Shown here: positions 1 through 6,839 of the stretch, in pieces | Layout: each line of letters starts with the position of its first letter | How positions within the stretch are numbered: the first letter of the stretch is position 1 | Origin: DATCVR01 sp036566745 | GTDB taxonomy: Bacteria; Actinomycetota; Actinomycetes; Jiangellales; Jiangellaceae | Length of the DNA: 12,896 nt | Reading direction: 5' to 3' | Assembly: GCA_036566745.1 (NCBI GenBank) | Contig: DATCVR010000328.1 | Coordinates: forward strand, 1 to 12,896 | Notes under the pieces: model-generated | What the model saw: only the letters and a program-made list of their open reading frames with translations | Told to the model about the DNA's origin: nothing | The model's database searches: none | Program-made: the position numbers and the translations under genes

Positions 1-72
1 CCGACCCAGCTCGACCTCGTACAACTCCTCGGCCGCGATCAACCGAGCCTCGGCCAACCGCCGAGCCTCCGG
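1..72. repeat. 72-base perfect direct repeat with 9603-9674
   Basis: The left edge of the window (BTAD part of SARP D) is identical to 9603-9674 in SARP B up to a single difference at base 73, and similarity stays high through the rest of the SARP D segment. A long exact repeat at the very edge suggests an assembly break. Confidence 0.9.
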
Positions 73-507
73 ACCGACCACCACACCGTCATCGACATCG
101 GCGAAGGGCGCCCCCCGCCACAACCCCAGCGCCGCCCGCCACGCGGCCACAGCGCCGTCGACATCGCCGTCAGCGAGAGCCATCCGCGCGTCGTCGTGCA
201 ACCCGGCGAACTCGGCCGCGTCCAGCTCACTGGGGCCGACCTCCAGCTGATAGGCACCCCGGACGCCGGTCAGCCGATCCGGCCGGTCGAGCGCGCTCCG
301 CAGCCGGTACATGTGGACTTGCAGGCTCTTCGCCGGCCGCTCCGGCAGATCCTCACCCCACAGCACGTCGGCCAGCAGGTCGGTACTGACCGCGCGGTTG
401 GCCCGCACCAACAGGACCGCAAGCAACCGCTTGCGAAGTTCGGACAACGGCCGTATCTCGCGCGAACCATCGACAACCCGCACCGGGCCAAGCACTTCGA
501 ACCGCAC
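1..507 (-). CDS. AfsR/SARP-family regulator, N-terminal part (SARP D, runs off left edge)
   Basis: This is the first 169 codons of a large SARP regulator; the reading frame is open to the window edge. Residues 1-95 form an OmpR-type winged helix (opens VRFEVLGPVR, then LRKRLLAVLLVRANRAVS, VLWGEDLPERPAKSLQVH, and GAYQL at the wing). Residues about 96-169 begin the BTAD domain (ELDAAEF, WRGAPFADVDDGVVVGPEA, EELYEVELGR). The start is GTG at 507-505, because GGGAGGT (513-519) sits 5 bases upstream and the same arrangement precedes SARP A and B. SARP B is the closest relative seen: 72 bases at the left edge are identical. One oddity is GVRGAYQL where SARP B has GVPGGYQL. An ATPase and TPR region presumably follows outside the window. 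Family assignment is firm; the biological target is unknown. Confidence 0.93.
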   Translation of the reverse strand, partial: MRFEVLGPVRVVDGSREIRPLSELRKRLLAVLLVRANRAVSTDLLADVLWGEDLPERPAKSLQVHMYRLRSALDRPDRLTGVRGAYQLEVGPSELDAAEFAGLHDDARMALADGDVDGAVAAWRAALGLWRGAPFADVDDGVVVGPEARRLAEARLIAAEELYEVELGR

Positions 508-579
508 CGGCCACCTCCCAGGTGCGCCATCCTGCCGCGCCCAGCCCCTCCCACCACGCCACGAGTCCACCATCCGGAC
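508..579 (-). promoter_or_regulatory. Conserved upstream module of SARP D (dyad, -10-like element, ribosome site)
   Basis: Three elements recur at the same distances upstream of SARP A, B and D. The inverted repeat GTCC-N7-GGAC lies at 565-579, centred 65 bases from the GTG. CGGCAGGATG lies at 528-537 and contains CAGGAT, which resembles an actinobacterial -10 hexamer. GGGAGGT lies at 513-519, 5 bases before the start. If CAGGAT is the -10, the dyad would lie roughly at -45 to -60, an activator-like position. The conservation is seen directly; the promoter and operator roles are inferred. I see no good -35 hexamer. Confidence 0.55.
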
Positions 580-619
580 CACCCGCCGGCGCGAAGACCG
601 AGGTCGGAGTCGGTGGCGA

Positions 620-633
620 GCTGGTGAGCCAGC
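620..633 (-). terminator. Weak hairpin between the frameshifted gene and SARP D
   Basis: GCTGG and CCAGC form a perfect 5-bp stem with a 4-base loop, 12 bases after the stop codon at 646-648. There is no T-run after it on the minus strand, so termination is only a possibility. The rest of the 508-645 gap holds the SARP D upstream module and nothing else I recognise. Confidence 0.2.
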
Positions 634-645
634 CGGCCCCGTGAA

Positions 646-850
646 TCAGCCTTCCGTGATCGCATCGACAGCGTCGAGGAACCAACGACACGCCGCGAGT
701 GCTTCTCGCAGTCGCCGCCCGAGTTCGGTCAAGGAGCCACTGAGGGCGGCGAGGCAGGTCCGGTGGGCGGCGTACGCGGGATCGACCAGGTGGGCGTGGC
801 GGCCTCGCGCGCGATGCCCAGCGCCCCGACCAGATCGTCGCCACTGTCAT
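646..850 (-). pseudogene. Probable frameshifted small gene or broken C-terminal tail, unknown function
   Basis: The stop codon of the gene upstream overlaps an ATG (ATGA, 850-847), a classic coupled start, but no single frame stays convincing. About 800-860 the coding-like frame reads DDLVGALGIAREAA, with G or C at nearly every third position. From about 797 to the TGA at 648-646 a different frame reads HLVDPAYAAHRTCLAAL, then SGSLTELGRRLREALAA and WFLDAVDAITEG, again protein-like and helical. The second frame has no ATG or GTG of its own. Two single-base changes would restore one product. In model one, two deletions lie inside a small gene of about 68 aa starting at 850. In model two, an extra G in the GGGG run at 858-861 and a lost base near 790-806 broke a longer tail of the upstream gene. 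Sequencing error is also possible. Function is unknown. Confidence 0.45.
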
Positions 851-1572
851 TCCGCTGCCCCAGCGTCGTCGACCAGTACCCGCAGGTCGCGCTCGAGCGT
901 GTCGCAGAGCCTCACGCCGTTGGTCACGCGCTCGGCGACGATCGGGTGAGCCGCGTAGATCTGCGTGGGTGGAAACATCTCACCCAGGGCATCGAACAGC
1001 GCTGCTTTGCGCCTCTTCAGAGTTGCGTACAGGTCCTCCACGGGGCGGACCTGCTCCTCGAGTCCGGCTTTGACCTCACGAACACACAACGTCACGGCCT
1101 GGACGGGTCTGCGGGCCGTCGCCTCCTCGGCGGCACGCACCCAACCTCCCGCGGCCTTGCATACCCGGTTGAAGGTCTCCGCGATGCGGCCGGCCTCGTC
1201 CGCCGCCTCGCGGTACTCGACCTCCGCCATCTGCGCCCATTCGATGACACGCGCCGTCTCCACGTCCGCCGCAACGACCGCGGAGCGAGCCTCGCCCACT
1301 GCGAAGCGCCAGTTCGCCAGTGTGCTGCCGTGCGTCGCCGACTGAGGCAATGCCTGTATCGCAGCATTGACCTGTTCGTCGAACTGCCGAGCCACGAGGC
1401 CCTGCATCACCGACTGCCAGGCACGTGCGTCCTGAGCAACGACATGCGCGGCCTGCTGTCGTGCGCGCATGAACTCACCGGTCCGGACGGTGATGTCGGA
1501 CATGTATCCGGCGTCGCTCGTCAGTTCGATCAATTCATTCACCACGTCGTCGATCGTGACAGGGAAGGCCAT
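847..1572 (-). CDS. Unknown helical protein, 241 aa (gene 1)
   Basis: I do not recognise this family. The product is soluble, alanine- and glutamate-rich and probably all helical, with no signal peptide or membrane segment. It shares signatures with its neighbours. D8, V10, V11, E13, L14 and L17 match the same residue numbers in gene 3. E111, A113, Q114, Y120, A124 and D125 match E103 to D117 of gene 2 at equal spacing, and RKAALFD with VRLCDTL near the C-terminus match RKDLFD and VRCDAL in gene 2. Distant paralogy is therefore likely. The ATG at 1572-1570 was chosen because the protein-like sequence begins there; AGAGAGG (1584-1590) is 11 bases upstream, rather far. The frame stays open to about 2223, but that part reads as non-coding. 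A 260-base gap separates it from gene 2, so it may have its own promoter. Its stop overlaps the ATG at 850. Confidence 0.8.
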   Translation of the reverse strand: MAFPVTIDDVVNELIELTSDAGYMSDITVRTGEFMRARQQAAHVVAQDARAWQSVMQGLVARQFDEQVNAAIQALPQSATHGSTLANWRFAVGEARSAVVAADVETARVIEWAQMAEVEYREAADEAGRIAETFNRVCKAAGGWVRAAEEATARRPVQAVTLCVREVKAGLEEQVRPVEDLYATLKRRKAALFDALGEMFPPTQIYAAHPIVAERVTNGVRLCDTLERDLRVLVDDAGAAE

Positions 1573-1679
1573 CTTGATCACTACCTCTCTGTGTGCACCT
1601 CCGGCGTTCCGATCACGCGCAGACGACGTTCCGAAGCGCTCGCGCGAGCAGCCGACCGGCGTTACGAATCGATGAGAGA

Positions 1680-1732
1680 CGCCCCCGTGGACCTGGGTGG
1701 GGATGCGTGGCATCCAGCTCTCCACGGGGGCG
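1680..1732 (-). promoter_or_regulatory. Long nested hairpin upstream of gene 1 (attenuator or terminator candidate)
   Basis: A perfect 12-bp inverted repeat has arms CGCCCCCGTGGA (1680-1691) and TCCACGGGGGCG (1721-1732). Its 29-base loop holds a second perfect hairpin, GGATGC-GTG-GCATCC (1701-1715). It lies about 100 bases after the stop of gene 2 and 108 bases before the start of gene 1. No T-run follows on the minus strand, so it is not a textbook intrinsic terminator, though actinobacterial terminators often lack one. It could instead be an RNA-level control of gene 1 or a palindromic binding site. The structure is seen; the role is inferred. Confidence 0.5.
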
Positions 1733-1797
1733 CCCCAGCGGTGACCGGCCACGACCACCACCGAGTGCCAGCTCACCCGAGCCGGGCTTCCGCAGGG

Positions 1798-1816
1798 TTT
1801 CTGGTGGCTTTCTGGT
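1798..1816 (-). promoter_or_regulatory. 8-base direct repeat with 11-base period (SARP-type site candidate)
   Basis: ACCAGAAA occurs twice on the minus strand (1809-1816 and 1798-1805), exactly 11 bases apart. SARP proteins are known to bind direct heptamer-like repeats spaced by one or two helical turns, usually about 8 bases upstream of a -10 box. The repeat lies 16 bases downstream of the gene 2 stop and about 225-245 bases upstream of gene 1. I see no convincing -10 box just after it, which weakens the case. Confidence 0.3.
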
Positions 1817-1832
1817 CCCGGCGTCCGATCCG

Positions 1833-2585
1833 CTAGCTCTCCGCGATCTCTTTCAATGCCTCGATCAACGCGTCGCATCGGACGTCGGCCTGATCCATGA
1901 GGCCCGGGATCTGCGCGCACGTGCGGACAACCGTGGTGTAGTGGTCCCGGGCGGCGACCCGGTGGTCCCAGCGCTCGTCGAACAGATCTTTCCGGTGTCC
2001 CTCGATCCGCCCTGCCACACCGAAGCCGAACTGCATACGCCCGGACTGCACGCGTCTCTTCACGGTCATCGCCCCCGCACGGACCTCTGCGACATCGGCC
2101 TGGGGCCACGACTCCGTCAGCTCCAGAGCCTCGATGGTTGCCTCGCACAGGTCGTTGAGGGCCCTCGCGACCACGCCGAGGTGCAGGTAAGCGTCCTGCG
2201 TCTGGCTCCAAGCGTCGCCACACTCCCGCTCCAGGTCCGCGACCAGCTCGTAGACCTCACGCACCTGCTGGGCGCTCTCGCCGGCCTGACCCCGAAGGTC
2301 CTCCAGACGTTCGGTGAGCGCCCAGCCGTGGATCCGCACCCGGTAGTCGACCGATCCCTCCGCCTGATCGCGGATCGAGTCGACGTGGCTCACGACGTCA
2401 CCCGCGCGGAAGATCTTCATCGCCCCACGGGCCGACCGAAGCCCCGCATCCGCGGCCGCCTTGAGCCGACGGCAGACGTCCTCAGCGCTTCTGGCGGCGG
2501 TCAACGCCTGCATGCTGGTGCTATCGAGGATGCGCAGCGCATCGACCAGCTGTCTCGCGTCGGCGCCGGCAGCCGATCTGGCCAT
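1833..2585 (-). CDS. Unknown helical protein, 250 aa (gene 2)
   Basis: I do not recognise this family. The product is soluble and helix-rich, with no signal peptide or membrane segment. It shares spaced residues with gene 1: EXAQ followed by Y and AD (residues 103-117), RKDLFD, and VRCDAL near the C-terminus; both carry W88. It has five cysteines (DVCRRL, ERECGD, DLCEAT, RTCAQI, VRCDAL), more than its neighbours, which could mean metal binding, disulfides or nothing. ATG at 2585-2583 is preferred over GTG at 2588 because AGGAGG (2592-2597) is 6 bases from the ATG but only 3 from the GTG. The start lies 34 bases after the stop of gene 3, so the two are almost certainly co-transcribed. The gap of 260 bases downstream holds the direct repeat and the nested hairpin. 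Confidence 0.82.
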   Translation of the reverse strand: MARSAAGADARQLVDALRILDSTSMQALTAARSAEDVCRRLKAAADAGLRSARGAMKIFRAGDVVSHVDSIRDQAEGSVDYRVRIHGWALTERLEDLRGQAGESAQQVREVYELVADLERECGDAWSQTQDAYLHLGVVARALNDLCEATIEALELTESWPQADVAEVRAGAMTVKRRVQSGRMQFGFGVAGRIEGHRKDLFDERWDHRVAARDHYTTVVRTCAQIPGLMDQADVRCDALIEALKEIAES

Positions 2586-2619
2586 CACGATCCTCCTCGC
2601 CGGTGAAGGCCTCGCAGCC

Positions 2620-3351
2620 TCATGGCGCGAACACGTCGCTCTCGACGAGTCCTCTGGCGGCGTGGAGAGCAGCTGCCACGCGCTGACTGACCGTCACGGC
2701 GGCACGGGCGAGGTCGTGATGTGGCCGCGGAGATCCTGATGGGAACGCCAGAGGGCGGGCGCGCATCATGTCGAAATCTGCGAGTGGCTTCCTCACGCCC
2801 CACGCCTCGGTGACGCGTTCAGCCAGCCAGGACTGGGTATCTTCGGCGAGTCGGCGAGCCGTCGGGACGCCGCTGCTGGACCTGATGAGTTCGATGTTCG
2901 TGATGTGTGCCGCTGACCCAGCGGCCACGTCGTCGAACCACTCCTTGACATGACCGATGGCGGTCGACAGCTTGCCGTGCTCCTGGATCTCGAACGTGAC
3001 TTCTTGTACCGCCAGGTCGGCTGCATGCCGAAGCGCACCCAACGGGTGATTCGCCGTCATGGTCGCGAGACCTTCGGCGCGCTCACGCCAGGTGCTGATC
3101 GCACCCCCGAACGTCCACCCCTCATGTGCCAGGCCGCCTACCCACTGCGATACCGACGCGATGTGCGGCACGACAGCGTCGTCGAATGTCGTCAGCCACG
3201 AACGGAGGTGAGCCGCGACGCCCTCCATCGTCTCCTTCCGAGCCTCGCAGGCCTCGGCGGCGGCCTCGTGGACGTCCAAGGCACCGCTGACCGCGGTGCC
3301 AAGGGTCTCGAGCTCTTTGACGACCTGGTCGACAAGCGTGCCACCTGGCAT
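2620..3351 (-). CDS. Unknown helical protein, 243 aa (gene 3)
   Basis: I do not recognise this family. The product is soluble and mostly helical, with aromatic clusters around residues 51-91 (RSWLTTFDD, SQWVGGLAHEGWTFGG, STWRERAE) and a proline-containing segment (PLAFPSGSPRPHHD) before a final alanine-rich helix. There is no signal peptide or membrane segment and only one cysteine. The N-terminal pattern D8-x-VV-x-EL-xx-L17 is shared with gene 1 at identical residue numbers, suggesting common origin. ATG at 3351-3349 was chosen because GGAGG (3361-3365) is 9 bases upstream; the frame is open 14 codons further, to 3393, without a comparable ribosome site. It follows SARP A by 81 bases in the same direction, so it is likely the first non-regulatory gene of that transcript. 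WXG100-like (ESX) proteins came to mind but the diagnostic WxG turn is absent. Confidence 0.82.
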   Translation of the reverse strand: MPGGTLVDQVVKELETLGTAVSGALDVHEAAAEACEARKETMEGVAAHLRSWLTTFDDAVVPHIASVSQWVGGLAHEGWTFGGAISTWRERAEGLATMTANHPLGALRHAADLAVQEVTFEIQEHGKLSTAIGHVKEWFDDVAAGSAAHITNIELIRSSSGVPTARRLAEDTQSWLAERVTEAWGVRKPLADFDMMRARPLAFPSGSPRPHHDLARAAVTVSQRVAAALHAARGLVESDVFAP

Positions 3352-3432
3352 GTCCGGTTCCCTCCGGTCCCAGTCCAGGTGCCACGCGGGCACGCTGGAA
3401 GACGGAGGGCTCAGTCAAAGCGCCGGCGGCTT

Positions 3433-6400
3433 CTACGCGGTTTCGGCTCGCTTACGGGCAGACCGGCCGATCAGACGCCGGACATCGACGGCGTCCGGCG
3501 AACCGAAGGCCTCGAACCTCTCGAGCGCCTCGCGTAAGTGCTCCACGCCCTGGTCCGCGATGACCGGATCACGGCTCGCGATCCGCGCCGCGCCCAGCAC
3601 GCCCAACGCACGGGCCTGCCCGAGCACGTGCCCCGTCTCACGATGAATCGCCAGCGCCGCCTCGGCGTGGTCGATGGCCTCCCGGACGTGCCCTCGAGCC
3701 AGCTCGACCATGGCGAGAACCGACGCCGACTCGGCCTCGCCCACCCGATCGGCGTTGCTCGACAGTTCGGCCGCTTCGCGCGCGAACGCTTCAGCCATCG
3801 GCACATCGCCGGCAGCCAGCTCCGTCCTGGCCAGGCCACGCGCGGCCGCCGAGCCACTGTCGTGCATACCCACGGCCTCCGCGAACTCCTTGGCGTCCTC
3901 GAACTCCGCTCGGGCGGCCTCCAGGTCGCCGAGCGCGAGGCGGCACAGGCCCAGTTCCTCCCGCGGGCCGGTCCGGAGGTGGGGCATTCCCACTTCGTCG
4001 GCGATGTTCTTGGCCGTCACGGCCTGCTCGACGGCGAGGTCGTACTCCCCGCGCTCGCGATGCCACTGCGCCCGGATATGGGCGAGCTGGGACTTCTTGG
4101 ACTGGTCTCCGACCTGCGCGACTGCCGACTCCGCTCGCTCGAACAGCGCGTCGACACCCTCCGGCCGGCCGAGCATGATCCGGACCCAGATCAAGTTGGC
4201 CAGCGCGATCGGCGTGGTGTTGGTGACCTGGTCACCTTGCAGCGCAAGGATCTCCTCCCAGGTACGGGCCGTGCGCTGCAGGTCCCCGAGCAGGTACGTG
4301 ACCGCGCCGAGATTGTTGAGGGTCAGGCACTGGCCGCCCACGTCGTGAGTTCGCCGGTACACCGTGAGCGCGGCGCCCAGATGATGTTCCGCCCGGGCCA
4401 GGTCGCGGTTCCTCAGGCTGATGACACCGGCGAGATTGAGGCAGTAGCCGTGGGCGCCGTCGTCTCCGACGGCCTCGGTCAACCGAAGCGCTTCGGCCAG
4501 GACCTCGTCCGGCACGGGAAGCCCGGCCAGGTACCGAACGGTGCTGTGCTCGGTCATCGTGTGCGCGATCGCGACCGGGTCGTCGGCGGCTCGCGCGGCG
4601 CTCAGGGCGGTCTCCGTGAGCGGTAGGACGAGATCGACGTAGCCGCGGTTGGTCATCACCACCGCGAGGCCGATCGTCAGGTGCCAGGTCCACAACCGCA
4701 GGGCGCCGTCGACGTCGTGGGCAGCTCGCACAGCGGCTGCGATGTTGCCGACCTCGGCGTTCAGCCACGAGGTCGCGGCGTGTGCATCCGCCAGCGCAAC
4801 CTCCGCAATGCCCCGCGGCCGTGCCGGAGCGGGTAGCTCGCGGCGGTTGGCGACGAGTAGCCCGCGAGCCGCGCGCTTGCCACCGTCGTACCAGGCGAAC
4901 AGCCGTTCCAGGGCATCCTGGCGGGCACCCGCCGTTTCCTCGGACACCGCGCGATCCCGCGCGTAGTCGCGGATCAGGTCGTGCAGGCGGTACCGGCCGG
5001 AGGCATGCTCGTCGAGCAGGTGAGCTCCGGTCAGTCGGCGGATCGCCTGCCGGGCCGTCACCGGGTCGATCGCGGCGATCGTCGCAGCGGCGTCGACCGT
5101 GAAATCGAGCCCGGGGATCAAGCCGAGGAGCCGGAACACCCGCCGCGTCTCGTGGTCGAGCCGCTCGTACGACACGTCGAACGCGGCGGCCACGGCGAAG
5201 GGTTCGTCGTCGTGGAGCTCGAGCGTCTTCAGGCCCTGCTCGCGCAGCTCGGCGAGGTACTCCGCCATGGTCCGGTGCGGCTCGTCGGCGAGCTGAGCCG
5301 CCGCGATGCGAAGCGCCAGCGGCAGTCCGGCGCACGCCTCGATCAGCGCGGCCGCGTGGTCGGGTTCGGACGCCACTCGCTCCGATCCGATCAGCCGGCT
5401 CAGCAGTTCCAGCACGTCATCCGCGGGCAGGACGCTCAGGCCGATCCGACGCACCCCCTCGCGGGCCACCAGGCTCGTCAGCCTGTCTCGGCTGGTGATC
5501 ACCGTCAGGCAGCCAGGGCCGGCCGGGAGGAGCGGACGGACCTGCTCGGCCGACGCGGCGTTGTCGAGCACCACCAGCAGCTTCCGGTCCGCGACGAGCG
5601 AGCGGTACTCAGCGGTTGCCTCCTCGACGTTTCCCGCCGCCCGCGCCGGATCGCCGCCCAGCCCGCGGAGCAGGTGACCCAGAGCCTCGATCGGCTCCAA
5701 CGCGGGTACCGGAGCGTGTCCGCGCAGGTCGAGATACAGCTGGCCCTCTCCGAACCGATCCGCGACCGCATGGGCGTACCGCAGCGCCAACCCGGTCTTC
5801 CCGACTCCGGCCATGCCCGTGATGCCCACGATGCCCGGACCGTCGGAGGCCATCGTCGTGGCCTCCAGGTCGGCCAGCTCGGCCTCGCGGCCGACGAAAG
5901 CGCCCGGCGCCGGAGGCAGCTGGCTGGGCGGAACCCACGAGACACGGACGGGTGCGTGGGCACCTGCCGACGGCCGCCGAGGCGAGCCTTCTACGAAGAG
6001 CCGGGGGTCCTCGGCACGCATCGCGTTGTAGAGCTCGCGCAGCTCCCGCCCCGGCTCGGCGCCCAGCTCGTGCGCCAGGCGTCTCCGGGTGGCCCGAAAG
6101 GCGGTCAGAGCTCGGGCCTGCCGGCCGGAACGGTACAGCGCCAGCATCAGCTGCGCCGTGAACCGTTCTCGCAACGGGAACCCGGCCACCAGCTCGGTGA
6201 GCTCCGGCACGATCTCGCGCACACGGCCCCGGGTGAACTCGACCTCGTACAGCTCCTCGTGGACGATCAGCCGCGCCTCGGCCAGCTGCCGGGCCTCGGG
6301 CCCGACCACGACGCCGTCGTCGACATCGGCGAACGGTGACCCCTTCCAACACGCCAGCGCGTCTCGAAACAGCGCCGCCGCGGCGTCGAGGTCGTCACCG

Positions 6401-6735
6401 AGTCGCGCGTCGCGGGCCTCCGCATGCAGCCGCTCGAAGTCGGCGGCGTCGAGCTCACCGGGCCTGACCGCCAGTAGATAGCCGCCCGGCACCCGGGCCA
6501 GCCGTTCGGGCCGGTCCAGCACCTGCCGAAGCCTGTGGACGTGCACCTGCAGGCTCTTGTCGGGCCGCTCCGGCTGGGCCTCACCCCAGAGGACCTCGCC
6601 GAGCAGGTCGGCACTGACGGCACGATTCGCGCGCGCGAGCAGCACAGCGAGGATCCGGCGCCGCAGCGGGGATATCAGCCCCACAGCTCGCCCATCCTCA
6701 ATGACCCGAACCGGGCCTAGCACCTCGAACCGCAC
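3433..6735 (-). CDS. AfsR/SARP-family STAND regulator, complete, 1100 aa (SARP A)
   Basis: This is a large cytoplasmic transcription activator of the AfsR type: a winged-helix DNA-binding domain (about 1-95), a BTAD domain (about 96-245), an NB-ARC/STAND ATPase (about 275-590) and a C-terminal TPR region (about 640-1090). Visible switch motifs are Walker A GMAGVGKT (307-314), Walker B LLVVLDN (386-392), ITSRD, GLPLAL (470-475) and LHD (584-586, the MHD position). In such proteins ATP binding and oligomerisation control DNA binding. The start is GTG at 6735-6733, not the GTG at 6741, because the latter overlaps the ribosome site GGAGG (6741-6745) and the chosen one has the 5-base spacing and VRFEVLGP opening of SARP B and D. 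It is the most divergent SARP here and directly precedes gene 3, so it may control the unknown genes. Length fits the family (S. coelicolor AfsR is about 990 aa). No AfsK-type kinase is in view. Confidence 0.95.
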   Translation of the reverse strand: MRFEVLGPVRVIEDGRAVGLISPLRRRILAVLLARANRAVSADLLGEVLWGEAQPERPDKSLQVHVHRLRQVLDRPERLARVPGGYLLAVRPGELDAADFERLHAEARDARLGDDLDAAAALFRDALACWKGSPFADVDDGVVVGPEARQLAEARLIVHEELYEVEFTRGRVREIVPELTELVAGFPLRERFTAQLMLALYRSGRQARALTAFRATRRRLAHELGAEPGRELRELYNAMRAEDPRLFVEGSPRRPSAGAHAPVRVSWVPPSQLPPAPGAFVGREAELADLEATTMASDGPGIVGITGMAGVGKTGLALRYAHAVADRFGEGQLYLDLRGHAPVPALEPIEALGHLLRGLGGDPARAAGNVEEATAEYRSLVADRKLLVVLDNAASAEQVRPLLPAGPGCLTVITSRDRLTSLVAREGVRRIGLSVLPADDVLELLSRLIGSERVASEPDHAAALIEACAGLPLALRIAAAQLADEPHRTMAEYLAELREQGLKTLELHDDEPFAVAAAFDVSYERLDHETRRVFRLLGLIPGLDFTVDAAATIAAIDPVTARQAIRRLTGAHLLDEHASGRYRLHDLIRDYARDRAVSEETAGARQDALERLFAWYDGGKRAARGLLVANRRELPAPARPRGIAEVALADAHAATSWLNAEVGNIAAAVRAAHDVDGALRLWTWHLTIGLAVVMTNRGYVDLVLPLTETALSAARAADDPVAIAHTMTEHSTVRYLAGLPVPDEVLAEALRLTEAVGDDGAHGYCLNLAGVISLRNRDLARAEHHLGAALTVYRRTHDVGGQCLTLNNLGAVTYLLGDLQRTARTWEEILALQGDQVTNTTPIALANLIWVRIMLGRPEGVDALFERAESAVAQVGDQSKKSQLAHIRAQWHRERGEYDLAVEQAVTAKNIADEVGMPHLRTGPREELGLCRLALGDLEAARAEFEDAKEFAEAVGMHDSGSAAARGLARTELAAGDVPMAEAFAREAAELSSNADRVGEAESASVLAMVELARGHVREAIDHAEAALAIHRETGHVLGQARALGVLGAARIASRDPVIADQGVEHLREALERFEAFGSPDAVDVRRLIGRSARKRAETA

Positions 6736-6806
6736 CGTCACCTCCGGGAAAGGTCATCCTGCCGTCCTGGTGTGACGCGACTCGGTCGCCAGTCCATCAT
6801 CCGGAC
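6736..6806 (-). promoter_or_regulatory. Conserved upstream module of SARP A
   Basis: The dyad GTCC-N7-GGAC lies at 6792-6806 (centre 64 bases from the GTG), CGGCAGGATG at 6755-6764, and GGAGG at 6741-6745. The bases between these elements differ from the SARP B and D copies, so the three elements stand out as conserved islands. This is the most informative of the three copies for that reason. The promoter and operator roles are inferred. Confidence 0.6.
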
Positions 6807-6814
6807 ATCGGTCG

Positions 6815-6834
6815 CGGCCGGGCGGTTCCGGCCG
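6815..6834 (-). terminator. GC-rich hairpin just after SARP B
   Basis: A perfect 7-bp stem (CGGCCGG / CCGGCCG) with a 6-base loop begins 5 bases after the stop codon of SARP B. No T-run follows on the minus strand. It may cause partial termination or protect the 3' end between SARP B and SARP A. Confidence 0.35.
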
Positions 6835-6839
6835 ACGCC

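Noticed and set aside
528..530. ATG inside CGGCAGGATG as a start for the SARP genes
   Set aside because: It is out of frame with the SARP coding sequence in all three copies (22-23 bases from the GTG).
353..850. 165-residue minus-strand frame starting at the ATGA overlap
   Set aside because: It runs into the SARP D coding region in another frame, and only its possible first few codons fit the coding signal.
1573..2223. Upstream extension of gene 1 in the same open frame
   Set aside because: The translation there overlaps gene 2 in another frame, is arginine/glycine/proline-rich and lacks a ribosome site.
2620..3351. Gene 3 as a WXG100 (ESX) substrate
   Set aside because: It is far longer than 100 residues, has no WxG turn, and no secretion genes are nearby.
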